Positions 1 through 13,167 of a stretch of DNA of 20,000 nucleotides are shown here, in pieces. A model generated the notes under the pieces. The model did not search any database. It was not told the DNA's origin and saw only the letters and a list, made by a program, of their open reading frames with translations. Position 1 is the first letter of the stretch. Every line of letters begins with the position of its first letter. A program made the translations under genes and the position numbers. Source of the DNA: Botryococcus braunii (lineage: Eukaryota > Chlorophyta > Trebouxiophyceae); assembly GCA_002005505.1 (NCBI GenBank), contig KV908400.1:47437-67436 (forward strand). Direction: 5' to 3'.

Positions 1-537
<537 letters not shown>

Positions 538-543
538 TTAATA

Positions 544-621
544 ACTCTAGCATACATATACACTAAACTTGCCTTACAAAAGTTATCAGTTATCGTTACG
601 CTTTACGACTGTTTAGTGCAT

Positions 622-703
<82 letters not shown>

Positions 704-735
704 CCTCCCTCCCTCCCTCCCTCCCCCCCCTCCCT

Positions 736-833
<98 letters not shown>

Positions 834-1097
834 CAATCAGCAGTTGACTGCTTTTCCCTTGGCTGCCAAGCCTTCAACTGTACACACCTGTTCAGAGTAC
901 TACTCTTCGAATCTGGATTCAATTTTGACACTCTGGCATGCATATACACTAAACTACAGCCTTACAAAAGTTATCAGTGATCGGTACGCTTTACGACTGT
1001 TTAGTGAATTCTCTCTTTCTTTTTGTGGATATTCTCCCCCCCCCCCCCTTTTCTCCCTCTCTTCCCTCTTCTTGAACTTTACGCACCTGTTCAGAGA
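544..1097. repeat. Segmental direct duplication, period about 386 bp, around a CT tract
   Basis: Unit 1 runs from about 544 to 897 and unit 2 from about 930 to 1097. Each starts with an 80-bp unique segment sharing cactaaac, ccttacaaaagttatcag and gctttacgactgtttagtg. Each ends with a matching 26-base segment, about 23 of 26 bases identical, ending cacctgttcagag. Between these ends, unit 1 holds over 200 bases of CT/CCCT repeat and unit 2 only a short interrupted pyrimidine tract. Both ends match in the same order, so this is one duplicated block whose microsatellite has since diverged in length. Confidence 0.85.
624..830. repeat. (TC)n-(CCCT)n-(CT)n compound microsatellite
   Basis: Pure TC dinucleotides at 624-698, a CCCT-type block with a C run at 699-742, and pure CT again to 830. 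The open frames here encode only Ser-Leu or Glu-Arg runs and are artefacts of the repeat. Confidence 0.97.
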
Positions 1098-1099
1098 GA

Positions 1100-2220
1100 A
1101 GAGTGAGTATTTGGGGGAGTGCGCAAGAGTCCAAAGGGTACCGGAAAGCCTGCGGTCCCTAATGGCAATTTGATTGTCAATCGGTGTGCAAATTTCAACA
1201 CAGTCAGAACAAACCAAAGATGATTCATGAATGGGATGGTTCATTCCCCGAATGAACCCCCCTACATGCATCCTGATTTGGGGTTCTCACCCATCGTGAT
1301 TCATGCAGAGTACCCCATAACTGCTTCTCCTCACCGTAACGAGGAGGTTCCTCCATCACTACTGATCGTTGCAGCTGTAAGTGGCAGTACTCATGGAATC
1401 ATCCTGAGTAAGTCAGAACAATGTTCGAATGCTTCTCATCTTTTATGGTTTACAACCGTGCTCACTTTTCGCTGCCATACCCGGACAGACTTGCCGGATC
1501 AGGCCTCCGAGGAGAAACTGCTCATGGAAAAAACAACAACATTTCTGCCTGATAGATCCAAAACGTTTACTAAAGTTTTTTGTCAAACAACGTGGTCACA
1601 CTGATGCTGTGATCAACGTCACAGACGAACATGTCAACCGTCAGGATGGCTGACAGATGAAGAAACTTCGAGGTTTAGGAGACGCCTCTCGAATGTACCC
1701 ACAATTGCACTACCGTGGTGTTCCCGTTTAGCAATCTCTTACTACCTCATCACATGCAGGATCAAGATATCTTGTTCAGCATCGATGTAGGAGTGCTTTC
1801 CATGCCGCATACTTGGGACATATTACCTTTGCTCTGCACCCTATGCCTAGTGCAACTAGCAACCTCCCTGGCTGTAGGAAAATACTCGGTAAGGGCCCTA
1901 GAACGTCTTTGGCAAGCAAAATAACAGCAAAGCAATGGTACAAACCATGCACAAGGGTATTGGGACTACCTGTTGGACTTGCCTTGCATGAGGCTCAGAT
2001 TCAAAACATAATAAACAACAGACTAAGTAATAGTAACGTCTTGTTTGGTCTGATATCATTAACGTTTGTGAAATGTCCAAGTTCACAACTATTTCTGTAA
2101 ATGCTTGGGTACCTACAGGTGTCGTCTTTCAAACCTCGTTTGTTCTGACAAGCCTATGATGCACTCTTCAGTGCCTAAACGCCTCCCAAAAGGGCGAATG
2201 AGGACAGAAAATCCGTCCCC
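1100..2220. other. Non-repetitive stretch with no recognised gene
   Basis: Mixed-composition unique sequence. The longest open frame, 1227-1604 on the plus strand (about 125 codons), has no domain, motif or splice context I recognise and overlaps other open frames. It could hold exons of an unknown gene, but nothing here supports calling one. Confidence 0.5.
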
Positions 2221-2814
2221 CCCCACCCCCCCATGCATATCTGCTTGTCTTTCTGCCGGTGCCTTCTGGAACGGTCCTGCTTGTGAGGATTGAATTCAAT
2301 GCTCTCATGGCAATATCCCTCTTTCCCAAGGTCTTCCCCCTCGCACAAATACAAACAGAACAACACATGTACTCCCCCCCCCCCAATACACACACACACG
2401 CACACGTGCAATGCAGAGATCCAGACGGATGTGTTGCATCGCACGAGTGCTGAGCTGCTATGTCCACTGTGTGTGCCAAAGTCTCTTCTACTCTGTTTTT
2501 TACTGTGTGTCCTAAGCTGCCAACATCTTTGTCCCCCCCCCCCCTCTTTTCGTTCCACCCTGCACCTCTCCCTCCCCTCCAACCCTCTATCTATCTCCCC
2601 AACCCTCTCCTCAGTCTACCCTCCTTTTCACCCTCTGGCCATCTTTCCATCTCCCCCTCCCTCCCCCCCCCCCAATGTGATCGATGCACTTAACTGCTCT
2701 CCACCATGTGATCAATGTACCTAGCTGCTGTCTTCCCCCCTCCTCCCCCCCTTTCTGTGTGTGGGGACGTGCGCATGGCACCACTCCCTACGGGTACACC
2801 TTGCACATGTGTAG
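2221..2814. other. C-rich low-complexity region, no gene called
   Basis: Several poly-C runs (about 2218-2232, 2374-2384, 2533-2543, 2664-2673), a short CA tract near 2388-2405, and long pyrimidine-rich stretches. A 31-bp imperfect duplication starts at 2675 and 2706; both copies open with ATGTGATC. One open frame ends in a short Cys-containing peptide near 2700. It is too short to link to the downstream Cys-rich gene. Confidence 0.6.
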
Positions 2815-2820
2815 ATGTGT

Positions 2821-2886
<66 letters not shown>
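2815..2886. repeat. (GT)n microsatellite
   Basis: About 70 bases of alternating GT with one early TA interruption. Confidence 0.97.
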
Positions 2887-2890
<4 letters not shown>

Positions 2891-3059
2891 GGGAGAGGTG
2901 GTGCGCACATGTCCAAGGGTATGCATGCACCAGGCTGTGCATGTCTACAAGGCCTGATGCACGGCTCAAATATTTTTCTGGCGCTGGACATAGCGAGAAG
3001 CACCAGCGGTGAGACTCCTGCAAGAAAAAGGGGCTTTCACAGTGTGAGGGGTCCCGCGA

Positions 3060-3510
3060 TGAGGGGCTGGGATGCCCTGTACAGGAGTCCTCAAAGGGCA
3101 GCCCCACGAGCTTGCCAGAGCAGGGGTACCCAGTAGGGGAGCCTGGCATGGGCGGCAACAAACTTGCATTGGGCTGGGGTACTCCTGAAGGGACACAGTG
3201 AACTGCAGGCAAGGTGCACGCGCAGATGTAGGGTACCCCGAACGGGTGTCTGCGGGAGTCTTTTGTGGCAAGTCACAGGTGTGCAGGGGCTGGGGTGTCC
3301 TGCAGGGGGCCAGTCTTGTGGGACAGTCCACAAACTCCCACAGGGGCTGGGGTACCCTGCGGGGGCCCAGTCTTGCAGGACAGTCCACAGACTCGCGGGG
3401 GAGCTGGAATACCCTGCGGGGGGCCAGTCAAGTGGGACAGTCCACAAACTTGCGAGGGGGCTGGGGTACCCTGCAGGCGACCAGTCTTGCGGGTCAGGCC
3501 ACAAACGACG
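3060..3510. repeat. 57-bp minisatellite, four clear and several diverged copies
   Basis: The GGGGCTGG core recurs at exact 57-base steps (the C of the core at 3290, 3347, 3404 and 3461). Each clear copy continues into a GTACCCTGC-like block, CCAGTC, and a GGACAGTCCACA-like block. Older copies lie to the left at about 3067, 3124, 3174 and 3231, so the array decays leftward. The period is 19 codons and several frames on both strands stay open, so an open frame here is not evidence of coding. The array ends about 70 bases before the acceptor at 3580. Confidence 0.9.
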
Positions 3511-3580
3511 AAAGCATACTTGTCGGGAGGAGAATTCAGCAGTTGTCTCCAGTGGGGCCTCCCCTCATTCTCTCTGGCAG

Positions 3581-6904
<3,324 letters not shown>

Positions 6905-7260
6905 AATACCTCTGACTCCCCTCCTCCATGCATACGATCTCAGCCCCGCTCCTCCATACCAAAAACAAAAAGGGGGGGGGAGAGAAAATGGCAAAACACA
7001 AAAAGGAAAATGGCAAAAGAAAACGTATGTATATCCCAAAAATGTTCCTGTGAATCCCATGGCCATGCTTAGCCTGCCCCCGCGGGGGGGAGGGGGGGGG
7101 GCGGGGGGTGCTGAAGTACCGACAGAGATAGCTACACAATGGACCATTGGGATGTGGTCCCGACCCCACTTCTCACATACAACCATAGACACCTTCATGC
7201 ACATGTGCGGCCGGGCTGGAGGAGGCGTGCGTGAACATAGAAATGGAATGCCATTTTCCT
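6905..7260. other. Intron or 3-prime flank, low complexity
   Basis: Contains an A/G-rich stretch (6958-7020), a G-run block (7084-7108) and otherwise unremarkable sequence. No exon recognised. Confidence 0.5.
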
Positions 7261-7560
<300 letters not shown>

Positions 7561-7814
7561 GTTTTTGCGCAGTGTCCTTAGCAGCAAGTGTTTCTTCCTT
7601 TTTCATGCCGTTCCCCTCCCCCTTGTCATATCGTTGTTAGTTGTTTCACCGCCACGTCTGACCATGGTCCCTGGCTCTCGCGTACCAGCATGTAGTATTC
7701 GTGGTTTTCGGTTAGTATATGCTTCACCTTTAAGTCTAAGTGAACTGCCATATGCACCCACACTGTCCTGCGGGCATGAGGGATTGCCAGTGTTCACCTC
7801 TGGCTGCTCTGCTT

Positions 7815-8405
7815 GCATATGTGCGGGGTATCGATACCTGGAGAAATGTATGTGCACGATGAGGGCATCTTTTATCTCAGATACCTGCATAAAGACATGG
7901 TTTTGGAGGAGTGGCAGATGAGGGCATCTGTTACTGGGAACTCCCGCGAGGTCGAATTTGTGTGGATTTTCAGCGCAATGTTCGTCCTTTTGAGGCCAGA
8001 ACAGTCCCGATCATGGCAGATTTCGGGCTGATATGTGATCTCGCGGGAGTTCCCACTTTTAATCAAAGATTTGTAGCCAGCCTTGTGTGCAATGAGGGGC
8101 ATAGTTTATCGAGATATCTGGATAAAGATCTAAAGATATGTGTGCAATGAGCGTCATCGTTTACCCAGAAACCTGGAAACAGGCATGTGTGCGAAAAGAG
8201 GCATGCATGATTATACAGCTATCGATATAGATGTATAGACATATATCGATAGATTTATCGACAGAAATCTAGAGGCAGACGTATGTGAGGCCAGAGGCAT
8301 GTTTCACCCAGATATGTGTGCGCTGAGGGGCATCTTTCGAAATATGCCCTGAATGATGCCCCTGAATTCACCCAGATATCTGGAGACGGACATGTGTGTG
8401 ATCAG
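7815..8405. repeat. Degenerate satellite with ATATCTGGA / ATGAGGGGCAT units
   Basis: Diverged copies of a unit containing a GATAYCTGGA-like block, GACATGTGTGC and ATGAGGGGCAT recur near 7826, 7880, 7919, 8090, 8150, 8205, 8320 and 8375. Spacing is irregular and AT-rich spacers (8220-8270) interrupt it. This is best read as an old tandem array; none of the open frames is convincing. Confidence 0.6.
7936..8054. mobile_element. Candidate MITE, 119 bp, 15-bp perfect terminal inverted repeats
   Basis: GGGAACTCCCGCGAG at 7936-7950 is the exact reverse complement of CTCGCGGGAGTTCCC at 8040-8054. Both ends are flanked by ACT (7933-7935 and 8055-8057), consistent with a 3-bp target-site duplication. 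The element is inserted in the degenerate satellite and has no coding capacity. G-rich termini and a 3-bp duplication are features of PIF/Harbinger-type elements (some CACTA elements also make 3-bp duplications), but no superfamily can be fixed from a single copy. Confidence 0.6.
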
Positions 8406-8972
8406 GCGCTCCAGTGAGGAAGTCCAGGCCATCCCATTGGGCTAATAGTCCGCGACACTGAGTGTGGAGAAGTGGTGAGGTCGAGAAGTTCCATGTACGA
8501 ATGTGGTTTTGGTCTTGGGGTGGGTGGATTCGAGGATGAGACTCACAGAGGCTTCATGAGTCACGGAGTCACCCAGGAGCATCGCTGAATCTTACAGTGG
8601 GCGTTTGTTGACTCTCGGGGGAGCCATGCTCCCATATGAATGACGTCTTGATGCCTGGGTGGTGTGGGCGGGTGTGCTGTGTACTGCATGTTTTCATGAA
8701 GGAGTGCGATTTTGACCCTGGGCGGGTGGGTGGGGCTCACTGCATATACCCGGAAACAAGTGCCGTCTTAACGCTGGGCGGTGTGGGCAGGGCTGGAGTG
8801 TGGGGTGTTATAGAGATCAACTTATCCCTTGCTTCTTCCTGAATAGTTAACTTATCATAGTTTGCAGGGTTCAGGCCAGCTTTTCCTTTTTCCAGTAAAA
8901 TCCTACCATTTCATTCTAGGAATGTCTACAGCTGTATGGTGTATTTACATAACCGCGTGCGGAATTGACCAT
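8406..8972. other. Intergenic sequence with decayed copies of the GGGTGGTG repeat
   Basis: No gene. From about 8655 to 8805, three loosely spaced units (GGGTGGTGTGGGCG near 8657, GGGCGGGTGGG near 8720, GGGCGGTGTGGGC near 8776), each preceded by a GCGATTTTGACC- or GCCGTCTTAACG-like block, look like old members of the 69-bp family that follows. Confidence 0.5.
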
Positions 8973-9215
8973 GGGTGGTGCGGGCGTGTGTGCAGTGTGT
9001 GGTGTATCGTATATATGCTCAACTATGTACGGTATTGACTTGGGTGGTGCGGGCGTGTGTGCAGTGTGTGGTGTATCGTATATATGCTCAACTATGTACG
9101 GTATTGACTTGGGTGGTGCGGGCGTGTGTGCAGTGTGTGGTGTATCGTATATATGCTCAACTATGTACGGTATTGACTTGGGTGGTGCGGGCGTGTGTGC
9201 AGTGTGTGGTGTACG
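8973..9215. repeat. 69-bp near-perfect tandem array, about 3.5 copies
   Basis: GGGTGGTGCGGGCG starts at 8973, 9042, 9111 and 9180, exactly 69 bases apart, with almost no differences between units. The period is 23 codons, so open frames persist on both strands (one reads GGAGVCAVCGV repeatedly). With no start context, splice context or family match, I read it as a recently homogenised minisatellite rather than a Cys-repeat gene. Confidence 0.93.
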
Positions 9216-9436
9216 GCATTTACCAGCTCCTGGTGCTGCCACTCCAGCTCCTCAACCTCATCCTGAACTGGACTTTAAACTGTGGTGACGACTTCTGGAA
9301 CCCGTTTGGTTGATGTGCTGCTGCATGTCTTAAAACGCTATGCTTGCATCCTCCCGAAATGCTCTTTTCAAAGGGCTTGAATCAAATGTGGCAATACACG
9401 TAATAGGCCCTAAGGTCCTCTCTAGGACCATCTCAT

Positions 9437-9660
9437 CAGAAGCTTCTCCTTGATCTGGATCAGGAGCCTCTCCTCGATCCGGATCAAGAGCTTCTCAAAG
9501 ATCTGGATCCGGAGCTTCCCCAAGATCTAGATCCGGAGCTTCTCCAAGATCTGGATCCGGAGCTTCCCCAAGATCCAGATCCGGAGCTTCTCCAAGATCT
9601 GGATCCGGAGCTTCTCCAAGACCTGGATTCGGAGCTTTCTCGAGATGATGTGGATCAGGA
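9437..9660. repeat. 24-bp minisatellite rich in GGATCC and AGATCT
   Basis: About nine copies at exact 24-base steps (CTTCTCC-like core at 9443, 9467, 9491, 9515, 9539, 9563, 9587, 9611 and 9635). Each unit carries palindromes such as AGATCT and GGATCC. On the minus strand it would encode an 8-residue KLRIQILE-like repeat; on balance this looks like a by-product of the period. Decayed copies continue to about 9720. Confidence 0.92.
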
Positions 9661-9868
9661 CCTTCTTGAAGCCACTTAGCAGCTCCTGATCAGGACCGTC
9701 TCGAGGACCCCTTCTGTGAAGACATCTGCAGCTGCCATCGTATGATGTATAGCTTGTGAAAGTCACATTAAGTGCGAGCAACTGCAGCCAGCCATCCTGA
9801 AATCAGGTCAGAGCCAGCCTGCTCTGAAAAATTTAAACTTTCCTCTTATTCATCTCTTTTTATTGCCC

Positions 9869-9871
<3 letters not shown>

Positions 9872-9917
<46 letters not shown>
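9872..9917 (-). repeat. 46-base poly-T (poly-A on the minus strand)
   Basis: An uninterrupted T run. Read on the minus strand it is a poly-A tract at the end of unique sequence from about 10000 downward, as expected of a retroposed RNA. I found no clear target-site duplication or recognisable 5-prime end, so an ordinary mononucleotide repeat is equally possible. Confidence 0.9.
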
Positions 9918-9918
<1 letters not shown>

Positions 9919-10093
9919 GTGATGTATCTCTATTTTTTGTTTGGCTGAGTACAACGTCTCGATGCTTGTAGCTTCGAGACAGGGTGAGATTGACATGAAG
10001 TATGGCGGAGTCACTGTGTGTCTCCCGTAAAGTGGTATTGTTGAAGTCGGCTAGGTCGCAAGTGCAATTTATAAGGGCGAAGTGGGATTTGGC

Positions 10094-10120
10094 CCAATAT
10101 TGGCGTTTTGCCAATATTGG
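10094..10120. repeat. Short perfect hairpin, 11-bp stem
   Basis: CCAATATTGGC, loop GTTTT, then GCCAATATTGG. Each arm also contains the palindrome CCAATATTGG. A second small hairpin, GTCAC-GTTTTT-GTGAC, lies at 10170-10185. No gene adjoins, so a terminator role is not supported. Confidence 0.85.
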
Positions 10121-10237
10121 TTAGTCACGGTTTTGACGGCGGGTCGGTCGTAATTTGGGCGACGGCCCAGTCACGTTTTTGTGACGGATCACTCACATTG
10201 AGATCTTGATGCCTTCTCCTTTCGGTGATCACCCTTG

Positions 10238-10355
10238 GGGATGGCATGAAGCACTGCCTATTCATAGTCACGCCCATGGCCATGGGGGGCATGAAGCACG
10301 GCCTATTTATAGTTGCACTCATGAGGCTGGCTTGAAGCACGGCCTCTTGATAGGA
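10238..10355. repeat. Three-copy tandem repeat, 41-45 bp
   Basis: TGAAGCACKGCCT cores at about 10247, 10292 and 10333, each followed by a TATTCATAGT-like block. Diverged, with no coding interpretation. Confidence 0.75.
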
Positions 10356-10997
10356 TACGCACCCTTGTTTGGAAGTTGTGGAATGCTCAATCATCGGAAC
10401 TGATTGAGTAAAAGTGTAACGGCCGGGACCTGCTGAAGGCCGGATGATTGGGACGTCTAACGTCAAAGTTATGCAGAGGTTGGATGAGAAGACATGCTGA
10501 CGCACAGACCGGATGAAGAATTTTTACATGTCTGCGGCCTGAGATTTCGGCGCCAGCGGGCAAGAGAATTCTCGCTTTGTAAGTTCAAAGAGGAAGTGGG
10601 ATTCCTTGGGTCTAGCGAGAACCCAGGGAAGTCGTATCAATGTTAATCATGGGCTCGCCCAGGGAAATCATCGTAATCACGGCCAAGGCCCCATTGTGTG
10701 TGCTATACAAGTATGTCATCAGTGGAACAAATATACAATCGATGATATAATCATTAATGCAGTTACACATCATTAGTGTGATGATTATGCGTATTTTGTT
10801 TGGAGGTTTTTTGGCCTTGGCCGAGATGCCTGGTTGAAAGTTTGGTGTTGTCCGGCATAACAGCTTTAATAAGGCAAGTCCGTGTCCAGTACTGCTGGTT
10901 TCCTGACTCTTCCATGCCCTGCCCGGCACCGCATTGAAGCTGCGGTGAAGTCATACCGAGGTTGTTAAAACAGCTTTGGTAGCTTTTACTCCTGCCG
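10356..10997. other. Intergenic stretch, nothing recognised
   Basis: Unique sequence of mixed composition. Open frames are short and overlap on both strands. I see no domain, splice context or RNA gene. Confidence 0.5.
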
Positions 10998-11075
10998 TAT
11001 TGGAGACTGTACAGCATTGCCCCTGCCAAAACAGGCAGCCTTCATTAGTCACATGGCAGGGGCCATGCTCCAATA
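10998..11075. repeat. Long imperfect inverted repeat (about 22-bp stem with a bulge)
   Basis: GCATTGCCCCTGCCA (11014-11028) pairs with TGGCAGGGGCCATGC (11054-11068) with one mismatch. The outer arms TATTGGA (10998-11004) and TCCAATA (11069-11075) also pair, with nine extra bases bulged in the left arm. The 25-base loop holds a second small inverted repeat (CTGCC/GGCAG). It could be a palindromic element remnant or an RNA hairpin. Confidence 0.8.
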
Positions 11076-11106
11076 ATGCGCACAATAGTGTAATCCACAC
11101 ACTGTC

Positions 11107-11153
11107 AATATTGTATGCATATAATGAACGTAGTATAAATTCATTACAATATT
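11107..11153. repeat. AT-rich inverted repeat
   Basis: AATATTG...TAATGAA on the left pairs with TTCATTACAATATT on the right (11140-11153). The left arm carries an extra TATGCATA. It lies 32 bases from the preceding inverted repeat and has the same layout of a bulged left arm. Confidence 0.75.
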
Positions 11154-11211
11154 TAGTGCAGTAGATGTAGGTCCGAATGAGAGAAACATGTGCTGGTCAG
11201 TAGTCACCGCG

Positions 11212-11288
11212 CACTAGAGGGAATTCGAACTTCCCGAGGAGACATAACAATTACTAACAACAAGCAGCAACTCTACCTCTCGTGAGTG
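11212..11288 (-). other. tRNA-like sequence (possible tRNA pseudogene or SINE head)
   Basis: On the minus strand a D-arm-like AGAGGTAGAG (A-box type) is followed about 40 bases later by GTTCGAATTCC (B-box type). The 77-base span from CACTCAC to TCTAGTG has tRNA length. A GGGAA/TTCCC stem encloses GTTCGAA. The acceptor ends pair at only four of seven positions, and the T-loop register is not standard, so this is not a functional tRNA as read. Confidence 0.25.
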
Positions 11289-11323
11289 ACTGGGGTTGGG
11301 CGTCGGCAAGCGGATCCGTGCAC

Positions 11324-11359
11324 GTGTGCGTGATGTTGAGTATCCAAGATCACGCACAC
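11324..11359. repeat. 11-bp inverted repeat
   Basis: GTGTGCGTGAT at 11324-11334 and ATCACGCACAC at 11349-11359 are exact reverse complements around a 14-base loop. Confidence 0.8.
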
Positions 11360-11422
11360 CTGCATTAATGTGTGCCTGCGCGTGCTTGAGCGCGGGTGTG
11401 TTGTGCACGCGTGCATCCGCGC

Positions 11423-11424
<2 letters not shown>

Positions 11425-11507
<83 letters not shown>

Positions 11508-11520
11508 TGTCTGTGTGTCT
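11425..11520. repeat. (GT)n microsatellite
   Basis: About 80 bases of pure GT with CTGT/GGGT variants at the right end. Confidence 0.97.
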
Positions 11521-12404
11521 GTGGGTGTGAGACCCATCGTGTTTGACCTAGTGTTGGCACTAGAGGCATAGGGCAGTAAACGTAATTTGAATGCCTGGAC
11601 TACAAGTAAATGGAGAATGGTATATGCACTATTTTCTACTTTAAAATGTCCTGAAGTTCTATGCGATATGTATACGTATCTATCGTAATTGGCACTTCAG
11701 GTAGTAGGGACTGCAGGGCAAGTGTAGAGTCCTTCATGAAATGGCCTACACGTTGAAGCTCCACGCTTAATAAAACCTGAATGTGCCCTTGTAAGGCCAC
11801 AGGGCGCCGTTATAAGGTGCCGAAGGTGCTTTTAAAGGTGCCCTTACAAAGGCATAATGATCAGGCGCCCTATTAAGCCGATGTTTGGCTTTAAAGCAGC
11901 TTTGCTCTGGCGCATCAGCACAGGCTTCGAGGCAAACAACGCAGGTTTGAGAAGACTCGCTTAGACATGTACGTATAGGCATAGGCACGAATGGGAATAG
12001 ATCAATAAGACTGCGGAAGCTGCTGGGACATATTTCTCCTGACGGCCACTTGGGATAGTAATTCGAATTCTCTTTCATTGTTCAGAGGCTTCAAAACTTT
12101 GTGATTCGCAAGGTGTGGGATCCAACATGCATGCCTCGAATGAGCAGAAGTTCCTACTAGCTTGAGGGCCCCACTGTTTTAGAAAGACTCGAAACACGGC
12201 ATTTCCGGAAGACTCTGCGGCTGCATTAAAAGGCAGCTTGCACGGTGTACATAGCTACCACAACACAGCTACTCTCATTGCGCATGGCTACGCCATGGGC
12301 TAGAGAGTGCAGATAGCGCACAGTGTGTAGTGGGTGTAGTTTGTAGTATTATGTAAGGCCCAGGCATGTGTGATACATATTACAAGTTATGATTACGAAG
12401 TGCA
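11521..12404. other. Intergenic stretch, no gene recognised
   Basis: Unique sequence. Around 11780-11850 a GGTGCCCTTNNAAGG-like motif recurs three or four times in both orientations (gtgcccttgtaagg, ggtgcttttaaagg, gtgcccttacaaag). Nothing else is identifiable. Confidence 0.5.
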
Positions 12405-12645
12405 TGGAACTACGTAGCACGTATGTGACGACATGTAGTACGTATGTAGCTACGTGTTACATATGTACATAGTACGTATGTAACCGTGTAGCACGTATGT
12501 TAACACTCATAGTACGTATGTAACTATGTAGTACGTATAGACATAGTACATGTGGACCTACGTAGTAAATATATGATTACGTAGTACGCATGTGACTCCG
12601 TAATACGTGCGTATATACGTAAATATATGTGAGATTCGTAGCCCG
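12405..12645. repeat. TACGTA-rich degenerate satellite
   Basis: About a dozen diverged copies, roughly 18-25 bp each, of a unit like TAGTACGTATGTAAC. Many contain the palindromes TACGTA, GTAC or ACGT. Pure TA, CG and AC/GT steps make it rich in alternating purine-pyrimidine. No coding potential. Confidence 0.85.
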
Positions 12646-13086
12646 TAGGGAGTTCGTCCATTAAGTGATCAGACTCTAGCCGGTACATACCCGCTTAGCT
12701 AAATAGTTGAAATGCGGTGTCACAGTTTCTTGGCAATTGCGTAAGACTATGGGGGCTATGCATGTGGATGCATCATATGACACATGGGTAGGCCCATGGA
12801 CGCCGGAAGGGGAAATATTTGGGGATACAGCACCCCTAGGGCAGTACATGCATGCTAGGGGCAGTACATGTATTTGGCACAGAATCGAGAATTCATTCTT
12901 TGATCTGTAATCTGAAGTCTGGTGCATGCTCGACGTGGTGTAAGCCGGGTACACCAGTGTACACTTCCTTTTGGCGGATTGATCCACCACATCATGTTTA
13001 AATGTAGATCCAACACATCGTAAATTCGTCATGCACATTTAATCACATGATGCACGCACGCCACTATGACGCATGGCATGCGGAAA
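12646..13086. other. Intergenic stretch, nothing recognised
   Basis: Unique sequence. One local direct duplication lies near 12834-12872 (CTAGGG-CAGTACATG repeated after about 23 bases). No exon or RNA gene seen. Confidence 0.5.
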
Positions 13087-13102
13087 GGGGCTGTACAGCC
13101 CC
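13087..13102. repeat. 16-bp perfect palindrome
   Basis: GGGGCTGTACAGCCCC has no spacer. AAA on the left and CTTT on the right nearly extend it. Confidence 0.85.
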
Positions 13103-13167
13103 CTTTGAGGATCGATCCACCCCGTTTTGGAGGATCGGTCCTAAAGTTAACCGTGGCTCTACCATAT

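Noticed and set aside
596..980. Open frames of Ser-Leu or Arg-Glu repeats
   Set aside because: Pure translation of the CT/GA microsatellite; open on both strands and in several frames.
1227..1604. 125-codon open frame
   Set aside because: No domain, codon or splice evidence; overlapped by another open frame and followed by more unassigned sequence.
8973..9215. CRISPR array
   Set aside because: Units are contiguous without unique spacers, and the window has eukaryotic introns.
8916..9313. Repetitive Cys-containing protein in the 69-bp array
   Set aside because: Frames are open on both strands because the period is a multiple of three; no exon signals and no known repeat family.
9527..9781. 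KLRIQILE-type repeat protein on the minus strand
   Set aside because: An eight-residue repeat forced by the 24-bp period; nothing outside the array supports a gene.
10094..10120. Intrinsic transcription terminator
   Set aside because: It is a hairpin without an adjoining gene, and the context is eukaryotic.
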